Program-made: the position numbers and the translations under genes | NCBI GenBank assembly: GCA_035565775.1 | Contig: DATMRW010000009.1 | Coordinates: forward strand, 74,598 to 138,597 | DNA from: PRO6 sp035565775 | GTDB lineage: Bacteria; Pseudomonadota; Alphaproteobacteria; Rhizobiales; Xanthobacteraceae | Length of the DNA: 64,000 nucleotides | Direction of reading: 5' to 3' | Shown here: in pieces, positions 1-9,106 of the stretch | Position numbering within the stretch: the first letter of the stretch is position 1 | Layout of the letters: each line of letters opens with the position of its first letter | Notes under the pieces: model-generated | Databases searched by the model: none | What the model saw: the letters and a program-made list of their open reading frames with translations, nothing else | What the model was told of the DNA's origin: nothing

Positions 1-539
1 GCGAGCGCCGTCAGCACCTCGCGCCCCTTGGCGATGTCGGCGGCGACGCGCGCATCGGGCTGCTTCCGCGTCAGGCTGCCTTCCGGCATCAGGAGGTTCG
101 GCGCGACATCGCGGATGCCGAGCATGCGAAATCCGTGCTGCTCGAAAATCTTGCCTACGCGGGTGAGAAGATGATCGTCGCCGCCGCGGAAGGCGGAAAA
201 CACCTGCGGCATCACCAAGAGCGTGCCGAAGTCGAGTCGGATTTCGGACAGCGAGGGGCGCACCAGATTGCCGATGAATACGATGTCGCGGCAGCCTTCG
301 GCGCGCATCAGCTTTTTCAGGGCGCCGAACTGGCCGATCGAAATCCAGTGGTGGCGATAGTTTTGCACCCGCGCCTTGTCGCAGAAGCCACGCAGCGCGA
401 ACAGCACCGCCTGCCCGCCCTGCGCCGCTATGGCATCGGCGGCGGCGAAGGGCAATGCGCCCCCGCCGGCGATCAGGCCGATGGGCGAGGCAAAGCCGCT
501 CGCAGCTTCAGCGGTCGCAGTCGCCGTTTCACCCGACAA
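1..539 (-). CDS. lpxI: UDP-2,3-diacylglucosamine pyrophosphatase LpxI (partial, C-terminus beyond window)
   Basis: The N-terminal ~179 codons of an LpxI (DUF1009) protein, which hydrolyses UDP-2,3-diacylglucosamine to lipid X in lipid A synthesis; alphaproteobacteria use it in place of LpxH. Early motifs read PIGLIAGGGALPF, then VLFALRGF and IVFIGNLVRPS, all characteristic of the family. The likely start is TTG at 539, seven bases after a GGAGG ribosome site; no ATG lies in a suitable place. It begins 14 bases after the lpxA stop, so the two are co-transcribed. The reading frame is still open at base 1, so the end of the gene (and probably lpxB) lies to the left of the window. Confidence 0.85.
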   Translation of the reverse strand, partial: MSGETATATAEAASGFASPIGLIAGGGALPFAAADAIAAQGGQAVLFALRGFCDKARVQNYRHHWISIGQFGALKKLMRAEGCRDIVFIGNLVRPSLSEIRLDFGTLLVMPQVFSAFRGGDDHLLTRVGKIFEQHGFRMLGIRDVAPNLLMPEGSLTRKQPDARVAADIAKGREVLTAL

Positions 540-553
540 GGCTGAGCCTCCGT

Positions 554-1357
554 TCAGGCCGCGCCGGAACCGACTTTCGGCAGGCACAGGCTGCGGTGTT
601 CACCACCATCGATGAACGCCAGAATCTCGTCGATCGCCGGGTCCTCCCCGGCGTGCCCCTTCGCCCGCGCCACGCGCTCGGCGAACACGCCGGGGCCGTG
701 GAACAGGACCTTGTAGAAGGCATGAACCGCCTTGATGCGCTCGCGCGTGAACTTGCGGCGGCGCATGCCGACGATGTTCAGGCCCTCCAGCTCGGCATAC
801 TGGCCGTTGACGAGGCCGAAGGGAATGACGTCACCGCGAACGCCGCACACCCCGCCGATCATCGCCTGCGCGCCGATCCGGGTGAACTGGTGCGCAGCCG
901 AAAGCCCGCCCATGAACACGAAGTCGCCGATGATGCAGTGGCCGCCGAGCGTCGCCGAGGTGGCGAAGATCACGTCGTTGCCAACCTGGCAGTCGTGGCC
1001 GACATGGGCGTTGTTCATGAAGTAGCCGCGCTCGCCGACGCGCGTGACGCCGCCGCCATTGACGGTGCCGACATTCATCGTCACGCCCTCGCGCAACGTG
1101 CAGTCGTCGCCGATGAACAGGCTGGTCGGCTCGCCGCGATAGGCCAGCGACTGCGGCGCCGTGCCCAGCGAGACGAAGGGCGAAATCTTGCACCTGGCGC
1201 CGATGGTGGTTTTACCGGTGACGAGCACATGGCTCATCAACTGCGTTTCGCTGCCGATGACGACGTCACGGCCGATCACGCAGAAGGGACCGATGAAGGC
1301 GCCCTCGCCGATCACCGCGCCATCTTCGATCCGCGCGGTGGGGTCGATATTGCTCAT
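554..1357 (-). CDS. lpxA: UDP-N-acetylglucosamine O-acyltransferase LpxA
   Basis: Cytoplasmic first step of lipid A synthesis: transfer of a 3-hydroxyacyl chain from acyl-ACP to UDP-GlcNAc. The 267-residue protein has the left-handed beta-helix hexapeptide repeats over roughly residues 5-180 (for example IGRDVVIGS, VGHDCQVGN) and an alpha-helical C-terminus. The catalytic His sits in NAHVGHD. The length matches the family (about 262-270). It lies in the order lpxD-fabZ-lpxA-lpxI, the standard Gram-negative cluster, 93 bases after fabZ and 14 bases before lpxI. Confidence 0.97.
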   Translation of the reverse strand: MSNIDPTARIEDGAVIGEGAFIGPFCVIGRDVVIGSETQLMSHVLVTGKTTIGARCKISPFVSLGTAPQSLAYRGEPTSLFIGDDCTLREGVTMNVGTVNGGGVTRVGERGYFMNNAHVGHDCQVGNDVIFATSATLGGHCIIGDFVFMGGLSAAHQFTRIGAQAMIGGVCGVRGDVIPFGLVNGQYAELEGLNIVGMRRRKFTRERIKAVHAFYKVLFHGPGVFAERVARAKGHAGEDPAIDEILAFIDGGEHRSLCLPKVGSGAA

Positions 1358-1450
1358 GCATGCCTTCTTGGAAGTGGGTTCATTGCATCAAAATTTTTCG
1401 CGAGCGCTCCTGCGCCGCCCCGACAAGCCGGAGGCGACAACAGCCGCTCC

Positions 1451-1909
1451 TTAGTCGGTCAGCATCGCGCCGACATCCGCTTCGGCGACGATCTTGTCGC
1501 CAACGCGGGCCTCGCCATGGAACCACCACATCGCCCGCTTGCGGCCGATGCTGGTCATGTGAAACTCGACCGTGTCGCCTGGCATCACCGGCTTGCGGAA
1601 TTTGCACTTGTCGATGGTCAGGAAGTAAACCGCGTTCGGCTTCTCCGTCCCCTCGACCGACTTGATGCCGATCACGCCCGCCGTCTGCGCCATCGCCTCG
1701 ATCAAAAGCACGCCGGGATAGACCGGACGCTCGGGGAAATGGCCCTGAAACGCCGGCTCGTTGATCGTGACGTTCTTGATGCCGATGCCGCTGTAGTCCT
1801 CACGGATGTTGATCACGCGGTCGATCAGCAGAAACGGATAGCGATGCGGCAGGGTCTTGAGGATTTCAGCAATGTCGACGCATTCGACTTTAATGGGTGA
1901 TTGCATCAA
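1451..1909 (-). CDS. fabZ: 3-hydroxyacyl-ACP dehydratase FabZ
   Basis: Dehydrates 3-hydroxyacyl-ACP in type II fatty acid synthesis, competing with LpxA and LpxD for the same hydroxyacyl-ACP pool. The 152-residue hot-dog protein shows the catalytic histidine motif PHRYPFLLIDRV near residue 21 and the glutamate motif GVLLIEAMAQ. The first codons are ATG ATG and overlap the lpxD stop codon by four bases, which indicates translational coupling; either Met could be the start. Confidence 0.97.
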   Translation of the reverse strand: MMQSPIKVECVDIAEILKTLPHRYPFLLIDRVINIREDYSGIGIKNVTINEPAFQGHFPERPVYPGVLLIEAMAQTAGVIGIKSVEGTEKPNAVYFLTIDKCKFRKPVMPGDTVEFHMTSIGRKRAMWWFHGEARVGDKIVAEADVGAMLTD

Positions 1910-3021
1910 TCCTGTCCCCCGGTTTTAGATGCGCGCTGACGCGGCGGCGCGGTGACCGTGCCGTATTGCGCCAGGTTTTCGATGACCTTGATTTCACGCA
2001 GCCACTGCTTGGCTGGCTTGGCGAAAATGCCGCCCCACCGCTCGTTCGGCGGGATGTCGTCCTTGACCCCGGCCATGGCCGCGACCTGCGAGCCTTCGCC
2101 GATGGTGAGGTGATTGTTGAGCCCGGCCTTGGCGCCGAGGGCGACGTTGTCCTCAAGCGTCAGGCTGCCCGCGAGGCCGCACTGGGCCAGCACGAGGCAA
2201 TTGCGGCCGATATAGACGTTGTGGCCGACCTGCACCTGATTATCGATCTTGCTGCCCTCGCCGATCACGGTATCGCGCAGGCTGCCGCGATCGATCGTCG
2301 TTCCCGCGCCGATCTCGACATTGTTCTGGATCAGCACCCGGCCGGTCTGCGGAATCTTTACATGCCCATCGCGGGTCTGGATGTACCCGAAGCCGTCCTG
2401 CCCGAAATGGCAGCCCGGATGGACCACGACGTTGTTGCCGATATAGGTGTACATCAGCGTCGAATTGGCGCCGATGCAGCAATCGCGCCCGATCTTGACG
2501 CCGGCGCCGATCATGCAGCCGGCCCCGATCAGGGTGCCCGAGCCGATCTCGACGTCCGGGCCGATCACGGCCAGCGGCTCGACCACGACGCCATCCTCGA
2601 GGCGCGCCGTCTCGTGGATCACCGCCCGCGGCGAAATGTTTTCGCTGCCAAAGAATGACGGCGGGCGCAGCGAGTCGGGGTGCAGTTCGCGCCCGATGGC
2701 GACGAAGACGTGGAACGGCTCCTCGGCGCGCAGCACCGCGACATGGGCCGGCACCATCTTCTCATAACGCTTGCCGACGATACAGGCCCCTGCCTGTGTG
2801 GTGGCGAGCAGCGGCGCATATTTGAGATTGTCGAAAAACACGAGGTCGCGCGGCCCGGCCTCATCCAGCGAGGCGAGCCCGCGCATCTGGCGGTCACCGC
2901 AAGCCGGATCGGCCAGCTCGATGCCCGCGCGCGCCGCGATCTCCGCGAGCGTGAAAGGCGGCGGCGATTTGAAGAATGCGGGCTGTGTCATTCCATCCGC
3001 GGGATGTGGTTGCGTCGTCAC
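1906..3021 (-). CDS. lpxD: UDP-3-O-(3-hydroxyacyl)glucosamine N-acyltransferase LpxD
   Basis: Third committed step of lipid A synthesis, adding the N-linked hydroxyacyl chain. An N-terminal uridine-binding domain (about residues 15-110) is followed by a long hexapeptide-repeat beta-helix with the motif FGQDGFGY that contains the conserved Phe/Asp of the family. The track-like longest frame reaches 3060 (GTG); I prefer GTG at 3021 because GAAGG lies seven bases upstream. An ATG at 2991 (MTQPAFF) is also possible and aligns with the usual family start. With the 3021 start the product is 371 aa. It overlaps fabZ by four bases. Confidence 0.93.
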   Translation of the reverse strand: MTTQPHPADGMTQPAFFKSPPPFTLAEIAARAGIELADPACGDRQMRGLASLDEAGPRDLVFFDNLKYAPLLATTQAGACIVGKRYEKMVPAHVAVLRAEEPFHVFVAIGRELHPDSLRPPSFFGSENISPRAVIHETARLEDGVVVEPLAVIGPDVEIGSGTLIGAGCMIGAGVKIGRDCCIGANSTLMYTYIGNNVVVHPGCHFGQDGFGYIQTRDGHVKIPQTGRVLIQNNVEIGAGTTIDRGSLRDTVIGEGSKIDNQVQVGHNVYIGRNCLVLAQCGLAGSLTLEDNVALGAKAGLNNHLTIGEGSQVAAMAGVKDDIPPNERWGGIFAKPAKQWLREIKVIENLAQYGTVTAPPRQRASKTGGQD

Positions 3022-3198
3022 TGAAAAGCCTTCGCCGAACTGATTACAGGTTCGCACCACGAAACCAGCACAAAATCAAGCAGAAGCTCGCTTTTTGCCC
3101 CTGCTCGTTTTGCCGGTCCGATTGGTTGAGAGGCCAGGCCCTGAACGCGCGCGGCCCGTCAGGTCGACCTTGAGCGCGGGAGGAATGCCACGGGAGCC

Positions 3199-3235
3199 CA
3201 AAAAGAACAATGCCCGGGACGAGGCCCGGGCATTG
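3199..3235 (-). terminator. Rho-independent terminator after bamA
   Basis: A perfect 11-bp stem, CAATGCCCGGG against CCCGGGCATTG, with a 6-base loop (3208-3235), followed on the minus strand by TTCTTTTT. It lies 29 bases after the bamA stop and before lpxD, so bamA and lpxD may form separate transcription units despite the conserved order. Confidence 0.8.
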
Positions 3236-3263
3236 CGTAGATCGTTTTGGTGGGCCGCCTTCG

Positions 3264-5684
3264 TCAGAAGGTGGTTCCGCCGCCGAACCGGAATTCCTGG
3301 ACCCGGTCGTACTTACCCTTGGACAGCGGCACCGCGTAGTCGAAGCGGAGCGGACCAAACGGCGACTGCCAGATCAGACCCACACCGACGGAGCTGCGCA
3401 CTGTGTTGTCGTCGAACGGATCGAAGGTACGCGCCGCAAGGTCCGGGGGAATCGGCACGCCGGGGAATGGCGGGCCCTTGTAGCCGTAGAGCGAACCGAC
3501 GTCGGCGAAGACCGCGCCCTTCAGACCAACTTCCTTGGGCAGGAACCAGAACGGCATCTGCAATTCGGCCGATGCGCCCCAATAGGTGGTGCCGCCGAGA
3601 GCGTCGCCGTAGCCGAACGTCGCCCAGTTCGAGATGTCGCGCGGACCAATACCCGACGGAGCGAAGCCGCGAACGAGGTTCGGACCCATCTGGAAATGAT
3701 CGAGCATGCGCAGGTTGTTGTCGCCGATCTTGGTCAACACACCACCCTGCACGCGCAGGATACCGACGATATCCGAGACCAGCGGCGAGTAGTACTTCGC
3801 GTCACCCGTGGTCTTCAGATAGGTCACATCGCCACCGACGCCGGCATAGTCCTGCTTGAGGTCGATCAGGAAGCCCGAGGTCGGGTTGATGTTGTTGTCG
3901 AGCGTGTTGTAGGTCAACGTATAGCCGAGCATCGACGTGTTGACCGCGCCTTGCTGCAACTCGATCAGGACCGGCAACGAGATGTTGGTGGTGGCCGGAT
4001 TGAGCAGCGCGGTCGGCAGGTTGATCTCCTGACGATAGAACGAATAGCGCAGCTGCAGCGTCAGGTCTTCGCGCAGGGCGAAGCCGAGACGTGTGCTGAA
4101 GCCAGACGTCTTGGTGTCGTAGGAGATGTAGCTGTTGGCGAGCTGCTGGCGCTGGAACAGGTCGAGGCCGAGCGCCACCCGGTAGTCGAGCAGGTAAGGC
4201 TCGACGAAGGACAGCGAGTAGCCGCGGGCATACTGGCCGTACTGGACCGACGCCTTGGCGAACAGGCCGCGACCGAGGAAGTTGCGCTCGGAGACGCTGA
4301 CTTCGCCCAGCACGCCGTCGGAGGTCGAGTAACCGCCCGACACCGAGAATTCGCCGGTCGACTTCTCTTCGAGGTCCACGTTCAGGACCACGCGGTCTGC
4401 GGCCGAGCCGGCTTCCGAGCTGATCTTGACCGACTTGAAGTAGTCGAGGTTCTTCAGGCGGCGCTCGGCGCGGTCCACAAGGGCGCGGTTGTAGGCATCG
4501 CCTTCCGAGAGGTCGAACTCACGGCGGATGACGTAATCGCGGGTGCGGGTGTTGCCGCGCACATTGATGCGCTCGATGTAGGTGCGCGCACCTTCCTGGA
4601 TCGAGAACACCAGCGCAACGGTGCGATTCTCAAAGTTGCGGTCGCCGCGCGGACGAACGGTCGCGAAGGCATAGCCGCGGCGCGAGGCCTCGATGGTGAT
4701 GTCCTCAATGGACTTCTCCACCGACACCGCGTTGTAAACCGAGCCCGGGCTGACATGCGAGAAGCTGCGCAGCGAGTTGGCGTCGAGCGTCGGGATGGTC
4801 GATTCGAACTCGACCGACGACACGCGATACTGCGCACCCTCTTCGATCTTGAAGGTGACGTTGAAGCCCTTCTTCTGCGGATCGTACTCGGTGAGCGCAG
4901 CCACCACCTGCACGTCGGCATAGCCGTGCGTCAGGTAGAAACGGCGAATCAGATCGCGGTCGGCCTCGACCCGGTCCGGATCGTAGACGTCGCCGGAAGC
5001 GAGGAAGCTGAGCAGATTGGATTCGCGGGTCTTGATGACGTCTTTCAGGCGATAGGACGAGAACGCCTGATTGCCGACGAAGTCGATCGAGCTGACGCCG
5101 GTCTTCACGCCTTCGCTGATCTCGAACACGAGATCGACGCGGTTGTTCGGCCCCTCGATGATCACCGGGTTGACGCGGACGTCGTAGCGGCCCGAGCGGC
5201 GATAGATTTCGGCGATGCGCTGGGCGTCGGCCTGCACGAGCGGGCGCGACAGCGCGCCGCGCGGCTTCGACTGCACTTCAGCGGTCAGCTGCTCGTCCTT
5301 GATCTTCTTGTTGCCCTCGAAGGCAACGCGGCCGATCACCGGGTTTTCGACGACCGTGACGACCAGACGACCGCCCTGATTGCCGAGGCGCACATCCTCG
5401 AACAGGCCGGTCGCAATCAGCGCCTTGAGGCCGTCGTCGATCGCGGCATTGTCCAGACGTCCGCCCGGCCCCGGCCGGAAATAGGAGCGAATGGTATCAG
5501 CCTCAACGCGGCGGTTACCCTGAACGATGATGGAGGACACCGACTGAGCCATTGCCGGCGTAGCCAATACGGAAGCGGTCACCATCACCGTTGCCGGCGC
5601 TGGAACCGAGATAAGGGCAGCAACCACGCTCCCCCGCAACATACGCAATCCGACCATCATGCGCGGAGCGCCCTCTTCATTCAT
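3264..5684 (-). CDS. bamA: Outer membrane protein assembly factor BamA
   Basis: Essential Omp85 protein that inserts beta-barrel proteins into the outer membrane. The protein has a signal peptide ending around PAMAQ, five POTRA domains (first one beginning VSSIIVQGNRRV), and a C-terminal 16-strand Omp85 barrel with the terminal aromatic residue Phe (FGGGTTF). The open frame extends to an ATG at 5774, giving 836 aa, but the extra N-terminus is not signal-like; ATG at 5684 (806 aa) or 5657 places the hydrophobic signal segment close to the start. Flanked by rseP and lpxD, the standard neighbourhood. Confidence 0.95.
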   Translation of the reverse strand: MNEEGAPRMMVGLRMLRGSVVAALISVPAPATVMVTASVLATPAMAQSVSSIIVQGNRRVEADTIRSYFRPGPGGRLDNAAIDDGLKALIATGLFEDVRLGNQGGRLVVTVVENPVIGRVAFEGNKKIKDEQLTAEVQSKPRGALSRPLVQADAQRIAEIYRRSGRYDVRVNPVIIEGPNNRVDLVFEISEGVKTGVSSIDFVGNQAFSSYRLKDVIKTRESNLLSFLASGDVYDPDRVEADRDLIRRFYLTHGYADVQVVAALTEYDPQKKGFNVTFKIEEGAQYRVSSVEFESTIPTLDANSLRSFSHVSPGSVYNAVSVEKSIEDITIEASRRGYAFATVRPRGDRNFENRTVALVFSIQEGARTYIERINVRGNTRTRDYVIRREFDLSEGDAYNRALVDRAERRLKNLDYFKSVKISSEAGSAADRVVLNVDLEEKSTGEFSVSGGYSTSDGVLGEVSVSERNFLGRGLFAKASVQYGQYARGYSLSFVEPYLLDYRVALGLDLFQRQQLANSYISYDTKTSGFSTRLGFALREDLTLQLRYSFYRQEINLPTALLNPATTNISLPVLIELQQGAVNTSMLGYTLTYNTLDNNINPTSGFLIDLKQDYAGVGGDVTYLKTTGDAKYYSPLVSDIVGILRVQGGVLTKIGDNNLRMLDHFQMGPNLVRGFAPSGIGPRDISNWATFGYGDALGGTTYWGASAELQMPFWFLPKEVGLKGAVFADVGSLYGYKGPPFPGVPIPPDLAARTFDPFDDNTVRSSVGVGLIWQSPFGPLRFDYAVPLSKGKYDRVQEFRFGGGTTF

Positions 5685-5836
5685 TCCAAGCCGATCCGCA
5701 CCTTCCGCAGGTCGGCAGATTCCCAATATCTTGTTCCGCTTGTAGCCAATTTTTTCGAGCAGGCAAATGTTCATTCGCTAACCGATTTCAATTTCGTCAC
5801 AACACGTTGCCTATCGGCCACTTAAAATGGCGCTAC

Positions 5837-6988
5837 TCACGACGCGGCGAGATGAAGAATGTCGTTATAAGTTGCGAATAACATTAACATAAGAACAAGA
5901 GCCAATCCGACACGGAAACCCATTTCCTGTGCACGTTCGGAGAGCGGACGGCCGCGCACGGCCTCAAATGCATAAAACAGCAAGTGTCCGCCATCGAGCA
6001 GCGGCACCGGGAAGAGATTCAGAAGGCCGATCGAGATCGACAGCACCGCGGTGAGGTGAATCAGCGCCGAAATGCCGATGGTCGCCACCTGCCCCGAGAT
6101 CTGGGCGATTCTGATCGGGCCGCCGAGTTGATCGGCCGCCTCGCGGCCGACGAAGATACCGCCGATATACGACAGTGTACGATCGACGACGAACCACGTC
6201 TCCTTCACGCCGAGAACGACCGCGGTCGCCGGATCGACGCGCTGCGTCACCACGTCCGAGGGTGAGCTGGAGCGGCTGATGCCCATCACGCCCATGCGGT
6301 GGACGTTGCCAAAATTGTCTTTGACCTCGCGCAGCTCGGGCGTGCCAGTAAGCTCGACCGTCGCGCCGCCGCGCTCGACGGTGAACTTCATCGGGCTGCC
6401 TGCGCCGATGCTGACGATGCGCTGCATATCCGAGAAGCTGGTGATCTTGTCGCCGTTGATCGCGACAACGATGTCGCCGGACTTGAAGCCCGCCGCCTCC
6501 GCCGCGCTTCCGGGTTGAACCGCATCAACCCGTGCGGTCGCGCTCGGCTTGCCGAAGAACATGAAGAGGCTGGCGAAGATGACGATCGCCAAAATGAAGT
6601 TCGCGATCGGACCGGCGGCGACGATGGCCGCCCGCGCGCCGACGGACTTGTGGTGGAAGCTCTTGGTGCGCTCGCTCTCGGTCATCGCCGCGAGCGTCGC
6701 CTGCGCCGGGGTGCTGGCCTCGCTTTCGTCGCCGAAAAACTTGACGTAGCCGCCCAGCGGGATCGCCGAGAGCTTCCAGCGTGTGCCGTGCCGGTCGTTG
6801 AAGCCGAACAGCTCCGGGCCGAAGCCGACGGAGAAGGTCAGGACCTTCACGCCTGCCCAGCGCGCAACCAGAAAGTGCCCGAGTTCGTGGAAGAAGACGA
6901 CGATCGTCAGCACGAACAGGAACGGTATCACATAGCCTACCACGCCATGTGACATCGCATTGAAACCATTAAGGAAAAAGCCTTCCAT
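5837..6988 (-). CDS. rseP: Site-2 intramembrane zinc metalloprotease RseP/YaeL
   Basis: Inner-membrane protease that cleaves anti-sigma factors within the membrane during envelope stress and clears signal-peptide remnants. The 383-residue protein has the zinc motif HELGH at residues 34-38 inside the first membrane segment, a central PDZ domain (about residues 120-210, with FKSGDIVVAING), and the C-terminal LDGGH motif supplying the third zinc ligand. One PDZ is evident, whereas E. coli RseP has two. GAGG lies five bases before the ATG at 6988. It lies between dxr and bamA. Confidence 0.95.
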   Translation of the reverse strand: MEGFFLNGFNAMSHGVVGYVIPFLFVLTIVVFFHELGHFLVARWAGVKVLTFSVGFGPELFGFNDRHGTRWKLSAIPLGGYVKFFGDESEASTPAQATLAAMTESERTKSFHHKSVGARAAIVAAGPIANFILAIVIFASLFMFFGKPSATARVDAVQPGSAAEAAGFKSGDIVVAINGDKITSFSDMQRIVSIGAGSPMKFTVERGGATVELTGTPELREVKDNFGNVHRMGVMGISRSSSPSDVVTQRVDPATAVVLGVKETWFVVDRTLSYIGGIFVGREAADQLGGPIRIAQISGQVATIGISALIHLTAVLSISIGLLNLFPVPLLDGGHLLFYAFEAVRGRPLSERAQEMGFRVGLALVLMLMLFATYNDILHLAAS

Positions 6989-7030
6989 CCGACCTCACTC
7001 CGCGCAGCCGAAGGCGGCGACCTCAACTCT

Positions 7031-8254
7031 CTAGGATGCTTTTGCGGCAATTTCAGGCAAGAGGGAAGCGGCCATTTTTCTCGCGTTATGGTCAACATTG
7101 ATGGCATCGTCCGCGCATGTGAGCGCGCTGAGATGCCCGCCGCTGATCCAGGCGTTGAGCGTGGCCTCAACCAGTCTCGCGATTGCACCGAATCGAATTT
7201 TCTCGCCGATGAAGGCGGCCACGGCCACCTCGTTGGCGGCATTGTAGACCGTCGTCGCGCCCTTCCCGGTCCGCAGCGCATCATATGCCAGCCGCAGGCC
7301 GGGGAACCGCTTGAAGTCCGGCCGCTCGAAGGTGAGCTGGCCGATGGCCGCAAGGTCCAGCGGCTTGGCGGGCCCGGGGATGCGGTCCGGCCAGCCGAGG
7401 CAATGGGCGATCGGGGTGCGCATGTCCGGCGCGCCGAGCTGGGCGACGACCGAGCGGTCCGAGAATTCGACGAGGCCGTGGACGATCGACTGGGGGTGGA
7501 CGAGGACGTCGATCTCCTCGGCCTTCAATCCGAAAAGATAATAAGCCTCAATCACTTCGAGGCCTTTGTTCATCATCGACGCGGAGTCGATGGTGATCTT
7601 CTGGCCCATGCTCCAGTTGGGATGCTTGAGCGCCTGCGCCAGCGTCGCCTGCTCGATCTCTTCGCTCGTCCAGGTACGGAACGGCCCGCCCGACGCGGTG
7701 ATGATGACGCGCGTCAGCTCCTCGCGATTGCCGGAGCTGAGCGCCTGAAAGAGCGCGTTGTGCTCGGAATCGGCCGGGAGAATCCGGGTGCCGGCCTTCG
7801 CCGCCCGGTCGAGGAAGAAGTCGCCGGCGCAGACCAGGCACTCCTTGTTGGCAAGCGCGATCATCCCGCCGCGGTCGGCCGCCGCCAGCGCCGGCTTGAG
7901 GCCGGCTGCGCCGCTGATCGCCGCCATCACCCAATCGGCAGGCCGGGCGCCCGCCTCGATCACGGCGGCTTCGCCGGCGCCGCAGGCGATGCCGGTGCCA
8001 GCCAGCGCCGCCTTGAGATCGCCGAGCCGCGTCTCGTCGGCAACGGCCGCGAACCTGACGTCGAACTCACGGGCGAGCTTGGCGAGCGCCTCGACATTGC
8101 TGTTCGCGGTGATGGCCTCCACCCGGTAGCGGTCGCGCCCTGCCCGCAGCAGGTCCATCGTGCTGTCGCCGATCGAGCCGGTCGCGCCGAGCACCGACAC
8201 CACGCGCTGGGCAGTCGGTTCGCCATTGTGTTTGCGTAGCGGCACTGCGCTCAT
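7031..8254 (-). CDS. dxr: 1-deoxy-D-xylulose 5-phosphate reductoisomerase
   Basis: Second enzyme of the MEP isoprenoid pathway, converting DXP to MEP with NADPH. The N-terminal Rossmann motif is LGATGSIGDST (residues 22-32); the catalytic core has PADSEHNALFQ and the flexible-loop region HPNWSMGQKITIDSA; the C-terminal helical domain contains NAANEVAVAAF. The 407-residue length is usual. It is four bases downstream of cdsA, so it belongs to the frr-uppS-cdsA-dxr-rseP operon. Confidence 0.97.
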   Translation of the reverse strand: MSAVPLRKHNGEPTAQRVVSVLGATGSIGDSTMDLLRAGRDRYRVEAITANSNVEALAKLAREFDVRFAAVADETRLGDLKAALAGTGIACGAGEAAVIEAGARPADWVMAAISGAAGLKPALAAADRGGMIALANKECLVCAGDFFLDRAAKAGTRILPADSEHNALFQALSSGNREELTRVIITASGGPFRTWTSEEIEQATLAQALKHPNWSMGQKITIDSASMMNKGLEVIEAYYLFGLKAEEIDVLVHPQSIVHGLVEFSDRSVVAQLGAPDMRTPIAHCLGWPDRIPGPAKPLDLAAIGQLTFERPDFKRFPGLRLAYDALRTGKGATTVYNAANEVAVAAFIGEKIRFGAIARLVEATLNAWISGGHLSALTCADDAINVDHNARKMAASLLPEIAAKAS

Positions 8255-8258
8255 TTTC

Positions 8259-9101
8259 TCACCAAACCATAAGCCCGCGGCCGATCCCGTCGAGATCGCC
8301 TCGCAGGAAGCCGATCAGTGCAGCCGCGACGATCGCCGCCACATAGCCATCCAGCCGGTCGAGCAGTCCGCCATGCCCCGGGATGAGCTGGCTTGAATCC
8401 TTGACGCCGAAGCGCCGCTTCACGGCGGATTCGAACAGATCGCCGAGTTGCGACATCACCGACAGTCCCGCCCCCAGAAGCAGCGCGGGCAGCAGAGGAA
8501 GATAGCCGAGAACTGTCGAGACAATGGCCACAACCAAGCTGCCGCCAAACCCGCCGAGAGCGCCCGCCCAGGTCTTGTTCGGGCTGACACGCGGCCAAAG
8601 TTTTGGGCCGCCGACGCTCCGGCCGACAAAGTAACCGAGCGTATCAGTCACCCAGACGATCAGGAAAACAAATATAAGTGCCTGAAATCCCGCAACATCG
8701 CTGCCCCGCACCAGCATCGAGGCGAGCAGCGCGGCCGCGGCATAGAGAAAGCCCAGCGTCGACCAGGCGCGACGGACCGAGCACAGGATCGCCACCACCG
8801 CCGCACCGGCGGCGCACAGGCCGATCGCCGCCTCCGGCCGCCCGCACAGCACGCTGACCGCGGCAATCACCAGCGCCGCCCCGCCCGCGACCACGCCCGG
8901 CTCGCGCTGCGAGCCGACCATCATCAGCCATTCGACGAACAGGCCGATGGCGGCAAGGGCGACCAGCACGAGCCACCACCACCCGCCCCACCATGCCAGA
9001 ACCAGCGTGACGGGTATCAGAACGGCAGCCGCCGCGAGACGCAAAGCAAGATTGCGGGCATTTGAGCCGCCCGCGCCGGATGGAACCTGTTGAGAGGCCA
9101 C
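8259..9101 (-). CDS. cdsA: Phosphatidate cytidylyltransferase CdsA
   Basis: Makes CDP-diacylglycerol from phosphatidate and CTP, the branch point of phospholipid synthesis. It is a 280-residue integral membrane protein with about seven to eight hydrophobic segments. The C-terminal signature is seen as VSPNKTWAGALGG followed by KDSSQLIPGHGGLLDRLD. The start is GTG at 9101, five bases after the uppS stop. Confidence 0.96.
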   Translation of the reverse strand: MASQQVPSGAGGSNARNLALRLAAAAVLIPVTLVLAWWGGWWWLVLVALAAIGLFVEWLMMVGSQREPGVVAGGAALVIAAVSVLCGRPEAAIGLCAAGAAVVAILCSVRRAWSTLGFLYAAAALLASMLVRGSDVAGFQALIFVFLIVWVTDTLGYFVGRSVGGPKLWPRVSPNKTWAGALGGFGGSLVVAIVSTVLGYLPLLPALLLGAGLSVMSQLGDLFESAVKRRFGVKDSSQLIPGHGGLLDRLDGYVAAIVAAALIGFLRGDLDGIGRGLMVW

Positions 9102-9106
9102 GCCGC

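Noticed and set aside
3210..5825. 871-codon plus-strand frame opposite bamA
   Set aside because: Antisense shadow of bamA; no ribosome site and no recognisable domain.
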